NCBI GenBank assembly: GCA_002412775.1
Contig: DHVT01000015.1
Span: 1-64,000 of the forward strand
Direction of reading: 5' to 3'
Source of the DNA: Firmicutes bacterium UBA5201
Lineage (GTDB): Bacteria > Bacillota > Clostridia > Peptostreptococcales > Acidaminobacteraceae
DNA length: 64,000 nucleotides
Shown here: positions 32,317 through 42,400 of the stretch, piece after piece
Numbering within the stretch: position 1 is the stretch's first letter
Layout of the letters: each line of letters begins with the position of its first letter
Notes under the pieces: generated by a model
What the model was told of the DNA's origin: nothing
Seen by the model: only the letters and a program-made list of their open reading frames with translations
Database searches by the model: none
Translations under genes and position numbers: made by a program

Positions 32317-34714
32317 AAAACTCGATATTGTCCAGTTCGCAGGCATAAAAAATAAAAGCATTGAATTTGCTGACGGGCTCAACGTCATCGTTGGACGCAA
32401 TGAGGCCGGTAAAAGCTCTGCTATGGAAGCGCTCTATGCCTCACTTTTCACGAGCACCAAAATTGGTAACAAAAAAGTCGAAGACAAAAGATTCGCTGAA
32501 ATGGCGTTTCCGTATGAAAGCGGAGATCATGCCGAATGTGCCATCACTTTTGAATCAGAAGGACTGGAATACAAACTCCATAAATTGTGGCATTCGTCCG
32601 ATTCCAAAGTATCACTTGAGAAAGAGGGCACAAGAATCCTGGATCAAAATGCCATAGAAGAAATCATGAAAACTTATCTCGTTTATGGGGAAGGCACTTA
32701 CTCTAATGTCATGTTCTCGAAACAGGAAGCCTTCAAAGCACTGTTCGAAGAGATCAAAACAAATCCTGAAACGGTTCAAACCATCAGTCAACTGCTTAAA
32801 GATGCGTCCATGAATCTTGATGGATTGCCCATTGAAGCTTACAAGGGAAGACTTGAGGGCGAAATCAAGACGTTGACCAGCAACTGGGATATGGAAAAAG
32901 AAAAACCGATGAACAACAGATCTTGGCAGAACCCACACAAAAATCGCATCGGTATGATATTGGCACATCATTATGAAGCGGAAAAAGCCGCATTTGATGC
33001 GAAATTCACTGAAGAGCGTGAGAAAGAACTCGAAAAAGTTCAGGCTGAAATCAAAATTTTGAGCGAGGAAAAAACTCAACTTGTCGACCGATTGAATGCC
33101 ATCGCCAGCATTGAAGCGGATGTCATCAAGCATCAGACACTCAAGGCAAAATTGGATCAGATCGAGCATCAGAATAAAGAACTGCTTGAAGTGAACAAGA
33201 AATGGCCTGTGGTGGAATCGGATCTATCCAGTGCTGAAGAAAATCTCAAGAAAGCCCAATTGAAACTTTCAAGTATTCAGGAAAAATTGAAAACGGTCAA
33301 AGCATATGAAAAATTCTTGCTTGAATATCAGGCATTCGAGAAAAAAAAGAACCTGCAAATGGAAATCCATCAGAAAAGAGACGAACTCAAAGCGTTCTCA
33401 AATCTGACAAACGACGCAATCTCTCAATTGGAAAGATTGGATAGGGCCGTGAATTCCGCTGATGTAAAGCTGAAATCCGCAGAACTGGCCGGGCAACTGT
33501 TGAAATCGAACCACCCTGCCATTGTGACGGATGTTTACGGCAACAGCATAAAAGTCCCAGTGGGTGAAACATGGACAACAAACGCCTATATGAAGATTGA
33601 GGTGGGTGAACTGATCACGCTGGAGGTGCAGTCGAATCAGATTGATTTCTCCAAGGTGAAAGAGGAGTTCAAACAGAGTTCATGTGATTTAGAGGGAAGA
33701 TTGAAAGAGCTTGGAGCCTTTTCAATAGAGGATGCCAAACAGAAGAACGCACAGGCGAGGGCAATTGAGATCAAACTTGCCGGTTTTGAAAAGCAATTGA
33801 AAGAAATGCCGGAACTCACTGAAGGAATCGATTTTGAATCCAAGAAAAAAGAATATGACCTGTTGTCCATTCAATCCACGGACACGCTGGAAGAAGCCAT
33901 CAGAGAGATTCAAATGGAAATGAGAGGTTATGACCAAAGCATAACCCAGTGTGATTTTCAGATGAAACAGTGGAAGGATAAATTTTCAACCCATGACGAG
34001 GTCGCCATCACACTCGGTGAGAACCTTGCTGAAAAGAAAAGGTTGATCATGGAACTGTCTAAACTCAGTGAGTTGCCGGAAGAATTCTCAACAGTTGAAG
34101 AGTATCTCGCTGAAATCAGGAATACCCAAAGGCTCAGGGATGAGCTGGCCGAAAAAATCAATAGACTGGAAATAGCAGCTGAGCGGATTTTGTCGGAACT
34201 GCCTGAGAGAAGTTCAGAGGAGTTCTATGAAACCTATGAGGATGAGACTTTAAGAAGGAATCAACTCATCAAAAAGGCCAAACAACTGGAAACCATAGTA
34301 AACAAGCTCGATCAGATTTTGGAGCAGTTCAAACAAAACGCACATAGCAATCTGGAAAAATCTTTCATAAGAAATCTGTCCATCATCACCCATAACAAAT
34401 ATGATGTCATCGACTTGAATGAACAATTGGATGTGGCTATTGGAAGCAATGACAAAATGCTACCAACCAAGCTCTTGTCTTCAGGAACACTTGACAGTGT
34501 CGCACTCGCATTTAGATTGGCGATCATTGATGAACTTGGCGGGGACAAACAAAAGTTGACTGTCCTTGACGATTGTTTGGTGAATCTGGATGAGAGCAGA
34601 CAATCAAAGGCAATTGAAATGATCAAGAATCATGCCGAGAGGCACCAGGTCATTTTCGTGACTTGTCACAATTGGGTAGCTGATATGCTTGGTGGCAACA
34701 CGATTGAAATGTGA
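32309..34714 (+). CDS. SbcC/Rad50-like ATPase without zinc hook
   Basis: SMC-like ATPase of 801 residues. Walker A is GRNEAGKSS (residues 29-37) and the C-terminal half-site has the signature LLSSGTLDSVAL (about 723) and Walker B LTVLDDCLVNLDE (about 755). Two long coiled-coil stretches (about 220-395 and 455-700) flank a short beta-rich insert (about 400-445, including VTDVYGNSIKVPVG and GELITLEV). No CxxC zinc hook occurs anywhere, and at 801 residues the coils are shorter than in classical SbcC (about 1050). It overlaps the nuclease gene by 8 bp and surely works with it. The beta insert occupies the apex where the hook would be. Confidence 0.88.
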   Translation: MIKKLDIVQFAGIKNKSIEFADGLNVIVGRNEAGKSSAMEALYASLFTSTKIGNKKVEDKRFAEMAFPYESGDHAECAITFESEGLEYKLHKLWHSSDSKVSLEKEGTRILDQNAIEEIMKTYLVYGEGTYSNVMFSKQEAFKALFEEIKTNPETVQTISQLLKDASMNLDGLPIEAYKGRLEGEIKTLTSNWDMEKEKPMNNRSWQNPHKNRIGMILAHHYEAEKAAFDAKFTEEREKELEKVQAEIKILSEEKTQLVDRLNAIASIEADVIKHQTLKAKLDQIEHQNKELLEVNKKWPVVESDLSSAEENLKKAQLKLSSIQEKLKTVKAYEKFLLEYQAFEKKKNLQMEIHQKRDELKAFSNLTNDAISQLERLDRAVNSADVKLKSAELAGQLLKSNHPAIVTDVYGNSIKVPVGETWTTNAYMKIEVGELITLEVQSNQIDFSKVKEEFKQSSCDLEGRLKELGAFSIEDAKQKNAQARAIEIKLAGFEKQLKEMPELTEGIDFESKKKEYDLLSIQSTDTLEEAIREIQMEMRGYDQSITQCDFQMKQWKDKFSTHDEVAITLGENLAEKKRLIMELSKLSELPEEFSTVEEYLAEIRNTQRLRDELAEKINRLEIAAERILSELPERSSEEFYETYEDETLRRNQLIKKAKQLETIVNKLDQILEQFKQNAHSNLEKSFIRNLSIITHNKYDVIDLNEQLDVAIGSNDKMLPTKLLSSGTLDSVALAFRLAIIDELGGDKQKLTVLDDCLVNLDESRQSKAIEMIKNHAERHQVIFVTCHNWVADMLGGNTIEM

Positions 34715-34724
34715 AGCACAAATG

Positions 34725-34774
34725 AAAAAGCAGCAAGAACAGACTAATCGAGTCTGATCTTGCTGCTTTGTTTT
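34725..34774. terminator. Strong bidirectional terminator
   Basis: AAAGCAGCAAGA ... TCTTGCTGCTTT (12-bp outer stem) enclosing CAGACT, 5-nt loop, AGTCTG, flanked by A and T runs. It separates the SbcC-like gene from the converging DUF4153-like gene. Confidence 0.92.
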
Positions 34775-34778
34775 ATAG

Positions 34779-36632
34779 TTAATTTTCCTTCATGTACAAG
34801 GTGTTCATATGGATCCAGTAATTGATTTTATCTTGCTGGTTATCCACGTTGATCTCAATGTTGTTGAATACCAACAACACTGTGATTTCAGTTGTTTCAA
34901 TCGTGTAAGTCATATCCTCGAGTGTCACGGTGTTGCCTCGGGATTCACCTGGTGGGAATTTTTCTGTGATGCGATCCACATAGAGGTTCATGTCATCTTC
35001 CAAAATGATTTGGCCGTCTTTTTCAATGATCAGTTTTGGAATGCCGGATGTTGTATTGAGAGACCACTGGACGCGATATTGTCCATTGTCACCAGTTACA
35101 ACTGCCGATGCGATGGCATCTTTTCCCTCGAAATTCTCAAGGCTGAATGCCCACCTAAATCCTGTAATATCAACCGCTTCTGAAGGCAACCTCAACGAAA
35201 TGTATTTGCCGCCGTAGTATTCCTCTTCAAATCTTGGCATCACTTGTTCAAATCCGAATTTCAATTTGAAGACGTTGTTCTCACCCAAGTCCCGATCGAA
35301 CCATTCAGGCAATTTGGCATCCTGGGCATAAGCCAGATACATGACTGAATCGGTGATGGATTCCCTGATACCCAGTTCGGGTTCGCTCTGGGCTGGAACA
35401 ATCTTGTCGCCAGAAAGCATACCTTGTTCAGTGAGGATATTCTCCAAGCGGTTGACCTGCATGGCAACAGGCAAAGCGTGATACCCCAAAATTGGGAAAA
35501 CGGCCACGAGTGCCAGTACGCAAGTTGTCAGTGACAAAGTGATGTGGGACTTCGCCTTTTTGATGATCAATAATAGAGCTGCAGTCACCGAGAAAATCCA
35601 GATCAATATAAACGAATACTCAGTGGACTTGAGTCCATAAGCACTTAATTGAATCAATAGCGCTCTTGCCTCAAATGCCAAAATCACAAGCGCCGCATAC
35701 GGATAGACCAAACGGTAAAACTCAGGAAGTCGAGATTTGTGATGGGTCACCATGATGTGGAGCCAGATCCCACCGATCGCATAGCTTGTGGCAATTGCCG
35801 AGAGCCTTACGAAAGGGATTTCAGTTGAAGAAAATGTACTTCTGATGGTCCAAAGCAAAAGCACTAAAGTCAACGCAAGTGCAATTGGCACCATGATACT
35901 GCTGAACAAGACTTCAATGAATCGAGGTTGTGTTGACGTTTCCTCAATTCTAGGGTCGATTTCAGCTTTCTTGAAATCGGGGAAAAATCCGACGAATATA
36001 GTAAACGCTAAGAATCCCACCAAAGTACCGATGTATTCGTATACTTTGACACTCATGTCACGATAGAGCAGAGCTTGAATAGCTCCGGCCACTCCGGAAA
36101 CTCCACTCATGATGACTGAGCCATAAATCATCGCAATAAACAAAGCTTTATGTGTCATGAAAAACGCCTTTGCAAAGTCCAAATAGTCGTTGTGCTTGGC
36201 GATTATGACAATAAATGAAACGACACTGATGAACACAAACGCACTCACTCTTGAGAGTGCAAGATTTGATATGCTCAAATAACGGTAAGTGGCATCTGAA
36301 GCATCCGATCCTCCAAAGAAGTACAATAAAAGAAATGTCACTGCAACTGCTCCCGCACCAAGCAGATTGGCTGTGAGGAAAGCCTTTTTCGTGTTGAACC
36401 TGCTATGGGCAGCAGTGATCGCGGCAAGACTGAATACCGCTCCAATTGCAAATGACCAATGTAAACAGTTGAACAGGAAATTATAGGCCTCCTGCTCAGG
36501 CCAATCCATTTGAATCCTGACCATTGTCACGATGGAAAAAGCTAATGCGCTGGCAACGGATGCAGGATAACTTTGAAACGCTTTGAGTGCACCTTTTGAG
36601 ACTTGTAGAATCGACTCTTTAAAAGCATTCAT
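34779..36632 (-). CDS. Multi-pass membrane protein, DUF4153-like
   Basis: Protein of 617 residues. Residues 1-410 hold about 11 hydrophobic helices with an early basic segment, in the style of DUF4153 proteins (start FQSYPASVASALAFSIVTM). The last 200 residues are hydrophilic, beta-rich and probably extracytoplasmic (GGKYISLRLPSEAVDITGF and VQWSLNTTSGIPKL stretches). Function is unknown for the family. ATG at 36632 follows GGAGGT with 7-nt spacing; a longer reading from 36668 adds only 12 residues and has no ribosome site. It begins 44 bp after the chemoreceptor stop and is probably co-transcribed with it. Confidence 0.65.
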   Translation of the reverse strand: MNAFKESILQVSKGALKAFQSYPASVASALAFSIVTMVRIQMDWPEQEAYNFLFNCLHWSFAIGAVFSLAAITAAHSRFNTKKAFLTANLLGAGAVAVTFLLLYFFGGSDASDATYRYLSISNLALSRVSAFVFISVVSFIVIIAKHNDYLDFAKAFFMTHKALFIAMIYGSVIMSGVSGVAGAIQALLYRDMSVKVYEYIGTLVGFLAFTIFVGFFPDFKKAEIDPRIEETSTQPRFIEVLFSSIMVPIALALTLVLLLWTIRSTFSSTEIPFVRLSAIATSYAIGGIWLHIMVTHHKSRLPEFYRLVYPYAALVILAFEARALLIQLSAYGLKSTEYSFILIWIFSVTAALLLIIKKAKSHITLSLTTCVLALVAVFPILGYHALPVAMQVNRLENILTEQGMLSGDKIVPAQSEPELGIRESITDSVMYLAYAQDAKLPEWFDRDLGENNVFKLKFGFEQVMPRFEEEYYGGKYISLRLPSEAVDITGFRWAFSLENFEGKDAIASAVVTGDNGQYRVQWSLNTTSGIPKLIIEKDGQIILEDDMNLYVDRITEKFPPGESRGNTVTLEDMTYTIETTEITVLLVFNNIEINVDNQQDKINYWIHMNTLYMKEN

Positions 36633-36675
36633 GATCCATACCTCCATTCTATTAGGAACTATTATCATTTATACC

Positions 36676-38736
36676 CTAAATTTTAAATGCATCCACATAT
36701 GTTTTCAGCGTCTGGCTGTTGGCTTTGACTGTCGCCACTTCTCTGGCCACATGATCTGAGACCGAAACGATTTCGGTGATATTCTCAGCTACTTCTGTGA
36801 CACCACGAGCACTTTCGTTGATGGTGATGGAAATGTTGCTGATGGCCTCTGTGACTTCGGCAACGGATGTTTTCATCATGTCCATTGTGGTCACAAAGTC
36901 GCCGAACATCGTATTCAGGTCATTGGCATCGGCGTTGTACTGTTCTCCAAGATTCATCAATTGATCGTAATCCTTCAATACTTTTGTTTCAATGAATTCT
37001 ATCAACTGTGTAGCGCTGTCTGCCAAATCACTTACGGAAGAGATGACGCCTCCTGTGACTTCTTGAATCTCGCTTGCAGACGATTGACTTGTCTCGGCGA
37101 GTTTTCGGATCTCATCTGCAACCACTGCGAATCCGCGTCCGGCTTCACCTGCGCGAGCGGCTTCGATGGCCGCATTCAGAGCGAGCAGGTTGGTTTGATC
37201 CGCTATGCCCAATATGGAATTGGAGAGCAAATTGATTTTCTCGACTTGTCTGGATTTTTCAATCGAGATCGAGAGCGTCGATTTTGAAGACTCATAGAGT
37301 TTTATGGCTTCAGATTTTGCGTTGATGGAATTTGCCTTGACCGATTCGGATCTGAGCCTGATCTCATTTGCGAAGGAGACGCCATTATGTGCTTTTCCTA
37401 CGATGTTTGTGATCAGTTCATCAATCTCATGAGTTGTGGCATCTATTTCTTCAGAAGCCGCACTGGTTTCCTGCATGCTTGCGGATAGTTCTTCAACACT
37501 TGCCGATATGTTTTCAATGTATTCATTGAGCTTTTTGACTTCAATGGTGACTTCTTCCGAGAGTTTATCCAGTCCGTCTGCGTTTTGATCGATATCTTTG
37601 ACCATTCCATGTATTTTATGTGAGAATCCGTTGAACGCACTGGCCAGAACCTGGAATTCATCATTGGCTTTCAGGTAGATTTGTTTGGTCAAGTCACTGT
37701 GTTCCGTCGCACCTGTCAATTCAGTAGTCAATTTTTTCAGGGGACCGGTGATGGATCTGTAAATGACCACTGAGGAGAGCAATGAAACGACAACCCCGAT
37801 AATCAATGCAAAATTTGCGGTGTTACGGGTCTGTTTGCTGATGATTCTTACCAGATCTGTTTGTGATTCAGAAATTTCGCTGCTGGTGACTTTGATGTGG
37901 TCGATCAGGCTCAATAGCACCTTTTTTTGCTTCATCATGTTTTCATCAATGATAAAAAGTCTGTTGCTGCTATGGGCGTAACTGCCAATTTCACTTGTAA
38001 TGACTTGAACCACACTGGCTTTGCCGAGCTCCCTCAATCGATTGCTCATGGAGATGATATCCGATTGTGCCCTCTTTGCGCTGCTGGTGAGCAATTCAAG
38101 CGATTCGCTGCTTTCGGTGATCAAATAGTCCTTTTCAAGTTGGCTCAGGTCGCTGATGGTAAACGCGATTTCCGAGCTGTCGATTATGACTTTGTAAAGC
38201 GCTTCCATTTCATTTTGATCTTCAAAACCTTCAGCGCTTTTTTCTTCAAGAAGCTGCATCAATTCTGTTTTGAGCTGATGGATGGATGTGGTCGCTTTCT
38301 CGGCATTCAGCTCCAGTTCCTCGATTGCTTTGAGTCGGTCCGTTTTGCCGCTGAGATAGAGGCCGAGTTCTGTTTCGTAAGAAGCAACAAGATTGTTGAT
38401 TTCCGTGACCTTGGATATGGTTTGAGCATTTTTTTCAGTCGAAAGGATCAGAGCGGTTGTATCATGGATGCTTTTCAGTTCCAGATCAATCGCATCCAGA
38501 TGTTCCTTTTTGTCGGTAAGTTCATATTCACTTTGATTGAAAAGCACTTGATCGATATTTCTGACAATCTTATTGACGTAATCATTGGTTTGAATGATAT
38601 TGTTCAAGTTGATGATTCCATTGATCGTAAATAGCAGTGAACCGATAATGATCACGAACAAGATGGCATAACTGGACAACAATTTGACCCTGACGTTGAG
38701 AATGGATGATTTTGTGTGACGTTTTCTTGGTTTCAT
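36676..38736 (-). CDS. Methyl-accepting chemotaxis protein with helical sensor
   Basis: Chemoreceptor of 686 residues. Membrane helices are at about 22-44 and 310-332; the sensor between them is entirely helical, about 265 residues, consistent with an HBM-type double four-helix bundle rather than a Cache domain. A HAMP domain follows (SITGPLKKLTTEL), then a signalling domain whose tip reads TNLLALNAAIEAARAGE and VVADEIRKLAETS. HBM receptors in other bacteria bind carboxylic acids or purines; the ligand here is not predictable. ATG at 38736 follows AGGAGA. It heads a probable two-gene unit with the DUF4153-like gene. Confidence 0.92.
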   Translation of the reverse strand: MKPRKRHTKSSILNVRVKLLSSYAILFVIIIGSLLFTINGIINLNNIIQTNDYVNKIVRNIDQVLFNQSEYELTDKKEHLDAIDLELKSIHDTTALILSTEKNAQTISKVTEINNLVASYETELGLYLSGKTDRLKAIEELELNAEKATTSIHQLKTELMQLLEEKSAEGFEDQNEMEALYKVIIDSSEIAFTISDLSQLEKDYLITESSESLELLTSSAKRAQSDIISMSNRLRELGKASVVQVITSEIGSYAHSSNRLFIIDENMMKQKKVLLSLIDHIKVTSSEISESQTDLVRIISKQTRNTANFALIIGVVVSLLSSVVIYRSITGPLKKLTTELTGATEHSDLTKQIYLKANDEFQVLASAFNGFSHKIHGMVKDIDQNADGLDKLSEEVTIEVKKLNEYIENISASVEELSASMQETSAASEEIDATTHEIDELITNIVGKAHNGVSFANEIRLRSESVKANSINAKSEAIKLYESSKSTLSISIEKSRQVEKINLLSNSILGIADQTNLLALNAAIEAARAGEAGRGFAVVADEIRKLAETSQSSASEIQEVTGGVISSVSDLADSATQLIEFIETKVLKDYDQLMNLGEQYNADANDLNTMFGDFVTTMDMMKTSVAEVTEAISNISITINESARGVTEVAENITEIVSVSDHVAREVATVKANSQTLKTYVDAFKI

Positions 38737-38948
38737 AGGGTTTCTCCTGTTATTGAAATATTTGCATCAGCCTTATAATTGTATCATTCTTAAGGAAAAG
38801 TGACTATAAATTATATGAAAAACAGAAAAATAACAGAATATTATGAAAATTTTAAAAATCTTGTTTTAAAATCTGTACAATCTGTGGTATTATATTAGGT
38901 AAGCAGGCAGAATGGCCATGACAAAAAATGACTATGGGGGGAAATTAT

Positions 38949-39263
38949 ATGCATAAGATGGATTTATTTGCAGCAATTTACGATTATATTGAGAATTTAT
39001 TTTCAATGAAATTGGGCGAACACGAAAAACAATCTATTAAAGACTCTTTCGAGAAGATTCACATCAGCGATGGCATTGAACGTGCAATCAGAGCTATCGA
39101 AATGGGACTTCATATAAAACTTCCAGAAGAACTTTTTTGGGAAAACAGAGTGGAACATCATCACGATTCGATCGAGATGAAACTTCAAAGATTGAATTTT
39201 GAAGCTTCCATGTGGTCCAGAGAATTCCATGAAGGGCTATACTCCAGTGAAGCAAGTGAATAA
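38949..39263 (+). CDS. Small acidic hypothetical protein
   Basis: Protein of 104 residues, not recognised. It is predicted mostly helical, with amphipathic segments (AAIYDYIENLFSMKLGE and ERAIRAIEMGLHIKLPEELF) and a His-rich stretch VEHHHDSIE. There is no signal peptide or membrane helix. ATG at 38949 follows a run of six G with 7-nt spacing, a strong site, and it has its own terminator, so it is a genuine gene. It is divergent from the chemoreceptor and precedes the PPDK-like gene, but the terminator between makes a shared transcript unlikely. Confidence 0.72.
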   Translation: MHKMDLFAAIYDYIENLFSMKLGEHEKQSIKDSFEKIHISDGIERAIRAIEMGLHIKLPEELFWENRVEHHHDSIEMKLQRLNFEASMWSREFHEGLYSSEASE

Positions 39264-39279
39264 TCAAAACCTATAGAAC

Positions 39280-39314
39280 AATCCTTTGCCATAAAAAAGT
39301 AAAGGATTTTTTTT
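39280..39314 (+). terminator. Intrinsic terminator
   Basis: AATCCTTT, 13-nt loop, AAAGGATT and a run of eight T in total, 16 bp after the small protein gene. Confidence 0.8.
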
Positions 39315-39380
39315 GTATCCAAATGGATGAATCTATTAATAAAACGTTAAATATTTTTCTATAGGTATGGCATGTGTTTA

Positions 39381-39389
39381 TGATATACT
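39381..39389 (+). promoter_or_regulatory. Extended -10 promoter of the PPDK-like operon
   Basis: TGATATACT matches the extended -10 form TGnTATACT, 53 bp before the start at 39443. No good -35 was seen. Confidence 0.5.
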
Positions 39390-39442
39390 AGCTCGTGAGG
39401 GTGAAAATTTATCCCGGACAAAAGTCAGCATTTGGAGGCGCG

Positions 39443-42400
39443 ATGTCAAACCAATTCTCATCAAAGGCACTGGAAGCGAACTTGGCGCAAACCCAATTCA
39501 CTTCCAATACAGTTCCTGACAATCAACTTTGGTTCGGTGAACTTTCAAAGGGAAAATGGGACATTCACAAGAGAACCAAGGATTTTCTCAATGAACTGAA
39601 CCATGCGTATAGAAACAATAATTACGTGATTGAATCACTGCACGATATCTGCCTTGAGGATTTGTGGTTTTATGAAGGACTCAAAGACTCTGAAAAGGCA
39701 TTTGGTGTGCTTGTCGATATCTTTGATGTGCTTTTTGAGACAGTGGTCCTCTTTGATCAAAGGGACCTGCTCGTCAGATGTTTGATCAAATTCATGGATA
39801 GACTCGCATCACTGGATGGGTTTCCCAGGTCAATTGTCCAAAGGGCAATCGATAGGATTCGTGAGGACATGGATCAAAATGCATTGGTTTATATTCAAAA
39901 TTCGAGATATTTTAAGACCTATTTCAATCGAATCGCAGAGATGGATTGTTTTTCAGCGCAGATTTTTGGGATTACTCATGATGTGGCCTTAAAAAGTATA
40001 GAGTACTGGGAAGAGACTTCTCAGGTGGAAGAATGGTTCGCTTCAAAATCTGACCTGTTTCATGTGCTGAGGGCCGAGGATTTAAGCGTTATCGGGAAGC
40101 CTTTTTTTTATGCGCTCAGAGCAAGGCATGCATCTGCCAAAGATTGGCAATCTCTTCAAAATTTGATGTTTTTCAACGATATATCCAATTACTTCAGGAG
40201 TTATGCCCAAAAAATGGAATCCCATCTGGAAACAATCCATTATCTTTATTATTTGTTGAGACTTCCAGGTATGTCGCATTACAACAAGCATCTGCTTTAT
40301 GATATCAACAGGAATTTGAGGTCTGTCTTCTCTGAAATCGATGAACATGAGATCCAATCATTCATAGACGTGATCATGGATGAGTTCAAGATTCTTCAGG
40401 AAGCTCAAGGCAGCACTGTGCTGGATTGCATATCCACACTTGGAAAAGAGATCATTTACACAGGCAAGCAGGAATATATCGGATATTTTGTCACAAGATT
40501 GATTGAATTCGGATTCGTAGGACCCGGAAAACCGAGGCTCAACAAGGATTGGCAGACTTCAATCCATTCCAATCATGTCAAAAATATCCGAACATGGATC
40601 GAGTTGATCGCCTCTGCACCAAAAGGGACAAGAGAACTGCTTGCGGCGTTGATCGTCAATCTGAAACTCAAAGGGATTTTCATATCTGATACAGACCTGT
40701 TTCAAAGGGATGTCACCAAACTCCTGAATTCTCAGATAGCTCCAACATATCGTGAAATCAAACAGCTTTCAAAGATATTCCCGATATATTTCACAGACAT
40801 CGGAGCGGAAGGCAAGCTCAGAGAGTACTCGACCGCAGTGGATGAACTTGAACTCCGGAAAGACAGATTGATTCATTTTCTGAGAAAACAAATCCATACG
40901 GAAAGCAACAATACCCACATCGAACTGACCAAAAGCATCATTCTTTATTGGTATGACCGGAATCCTTCGCATTTGAACGGCCTTCTTCCCGATGACGTCG
41001 AAGAATGGCTTGGTAATGACAAGGTCCTGTTGGATGGTGTGCACGGTGTCATGAGGGCGCTTTGTGAGTTCCTCGAAAATGGACCTTTGGAAATTTTGAC
41101 TTTGGGTTTGGATATCATCGAACAAGCGGTTGTCAGCTTGAAGGGTTTTGAAGTCAGAGATCAAAGACGCGTGCTGAATCTTTTCAGAGTCTACTTTCTT
41201 GTCATGGAGAAATATTCTTTGGAAGCGGCTGACATCATAAAAAGTTTAAGAGAAAACGGGAACATTTCTGAAGATGCTTGCTCGTCACTCGAGGAACAAC
41301 TGGAATCGGGTAGAAGCGAAGAGGCACTTCAATCGATTTATGAAATCATGAGAAGTCTGAGATCCATCATACTCAATCCTAAGGAGAGCATAGGTCAAGA
41401 GAATATTTTCTATAAACGGCATGTCGCTGCCGGGATTCCATCGATGTATGGACAGTATATCGAACCAAAATTCGAGTCTTTGGGATTGCTTTACAGAATG
41501 GAAAAGACCGCATCCAAAATCATGGTGAAGATCATGGGTGACGTGGATCATTCAAGTATGGACATGGCACTTTTGCAGCAAATTCATGACGTATTCGAAC
41601 TTTTCAGGGATGGACTGGAACTTGACGGCATCACGAATGAAGGCTTCAATTCAAGGATCGACATGCTCAGGTATGGTTTGACTTCTCCGAGTTTTTCGCT
41701 GGACCAATTCATCAACATCTTTCAGTTCATGGCGAGGGACATCAAGCACATCATAGACGAGTACTTCATTGACGTCTACGAAAGACCGCTCAAGATCATT
41801 TTGGGTGGACTCGATGAGAAAGAAAGACTTGTGGCATCCGATCAATTTTTCAGAGACAATCTGGACTCATCTTTTCTGGTTCATGACTTGGATCACTTCA
41901 TTTCTGAAATCATTGGCAATTTCTCAGGGAAAATGCAGGATGTGGCATACAAGACCGTGCAAAACAGTGCCGGATATGACAGCAAAACGGTGATCTGCAA
42001 TTTGGACGAGCAAGCTCCGGCGCTGGACAATCCTGTGTTTTTAGGTTCCAAAGCCTTTTTTCTCAAAAGATTATGTGCTTTGGGTTTTCCAGTGCCAAGC
42101 GGTTTTGTTCTGACCACGGAAGTGTTCAGGCACAAGGATACCATAAGGGGGCAAGTCCATCTGGAGGATGAGCTGGACATTTTGATCGCAGAACAGTTGA
42201 AACGTCTGGAAGAAAAGACAGGCAAGCGATATGGGGATGCGAAAAATCCACTGTTGTTGTCTGTGCGTTCCGGATCTTCTTTTTCACTGCCCGGAGCTAT
42301 GAGGACTTTTTTGAATGTGGGAATCAATGATGAGATTGCGGAAACCTACTCGGACATTCATGAAAACGGTTGGACTGTCTGGGACTGTTATAGAAGGTTT

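Noticed and set aside
37927..38634. Long plus-strand ORF (235 codons) inside the second chemoreceptor gene
   Set aside because: Antisense to a clear chemoreceptor sensor domain; Phe/Ile-rich nonsense composition.
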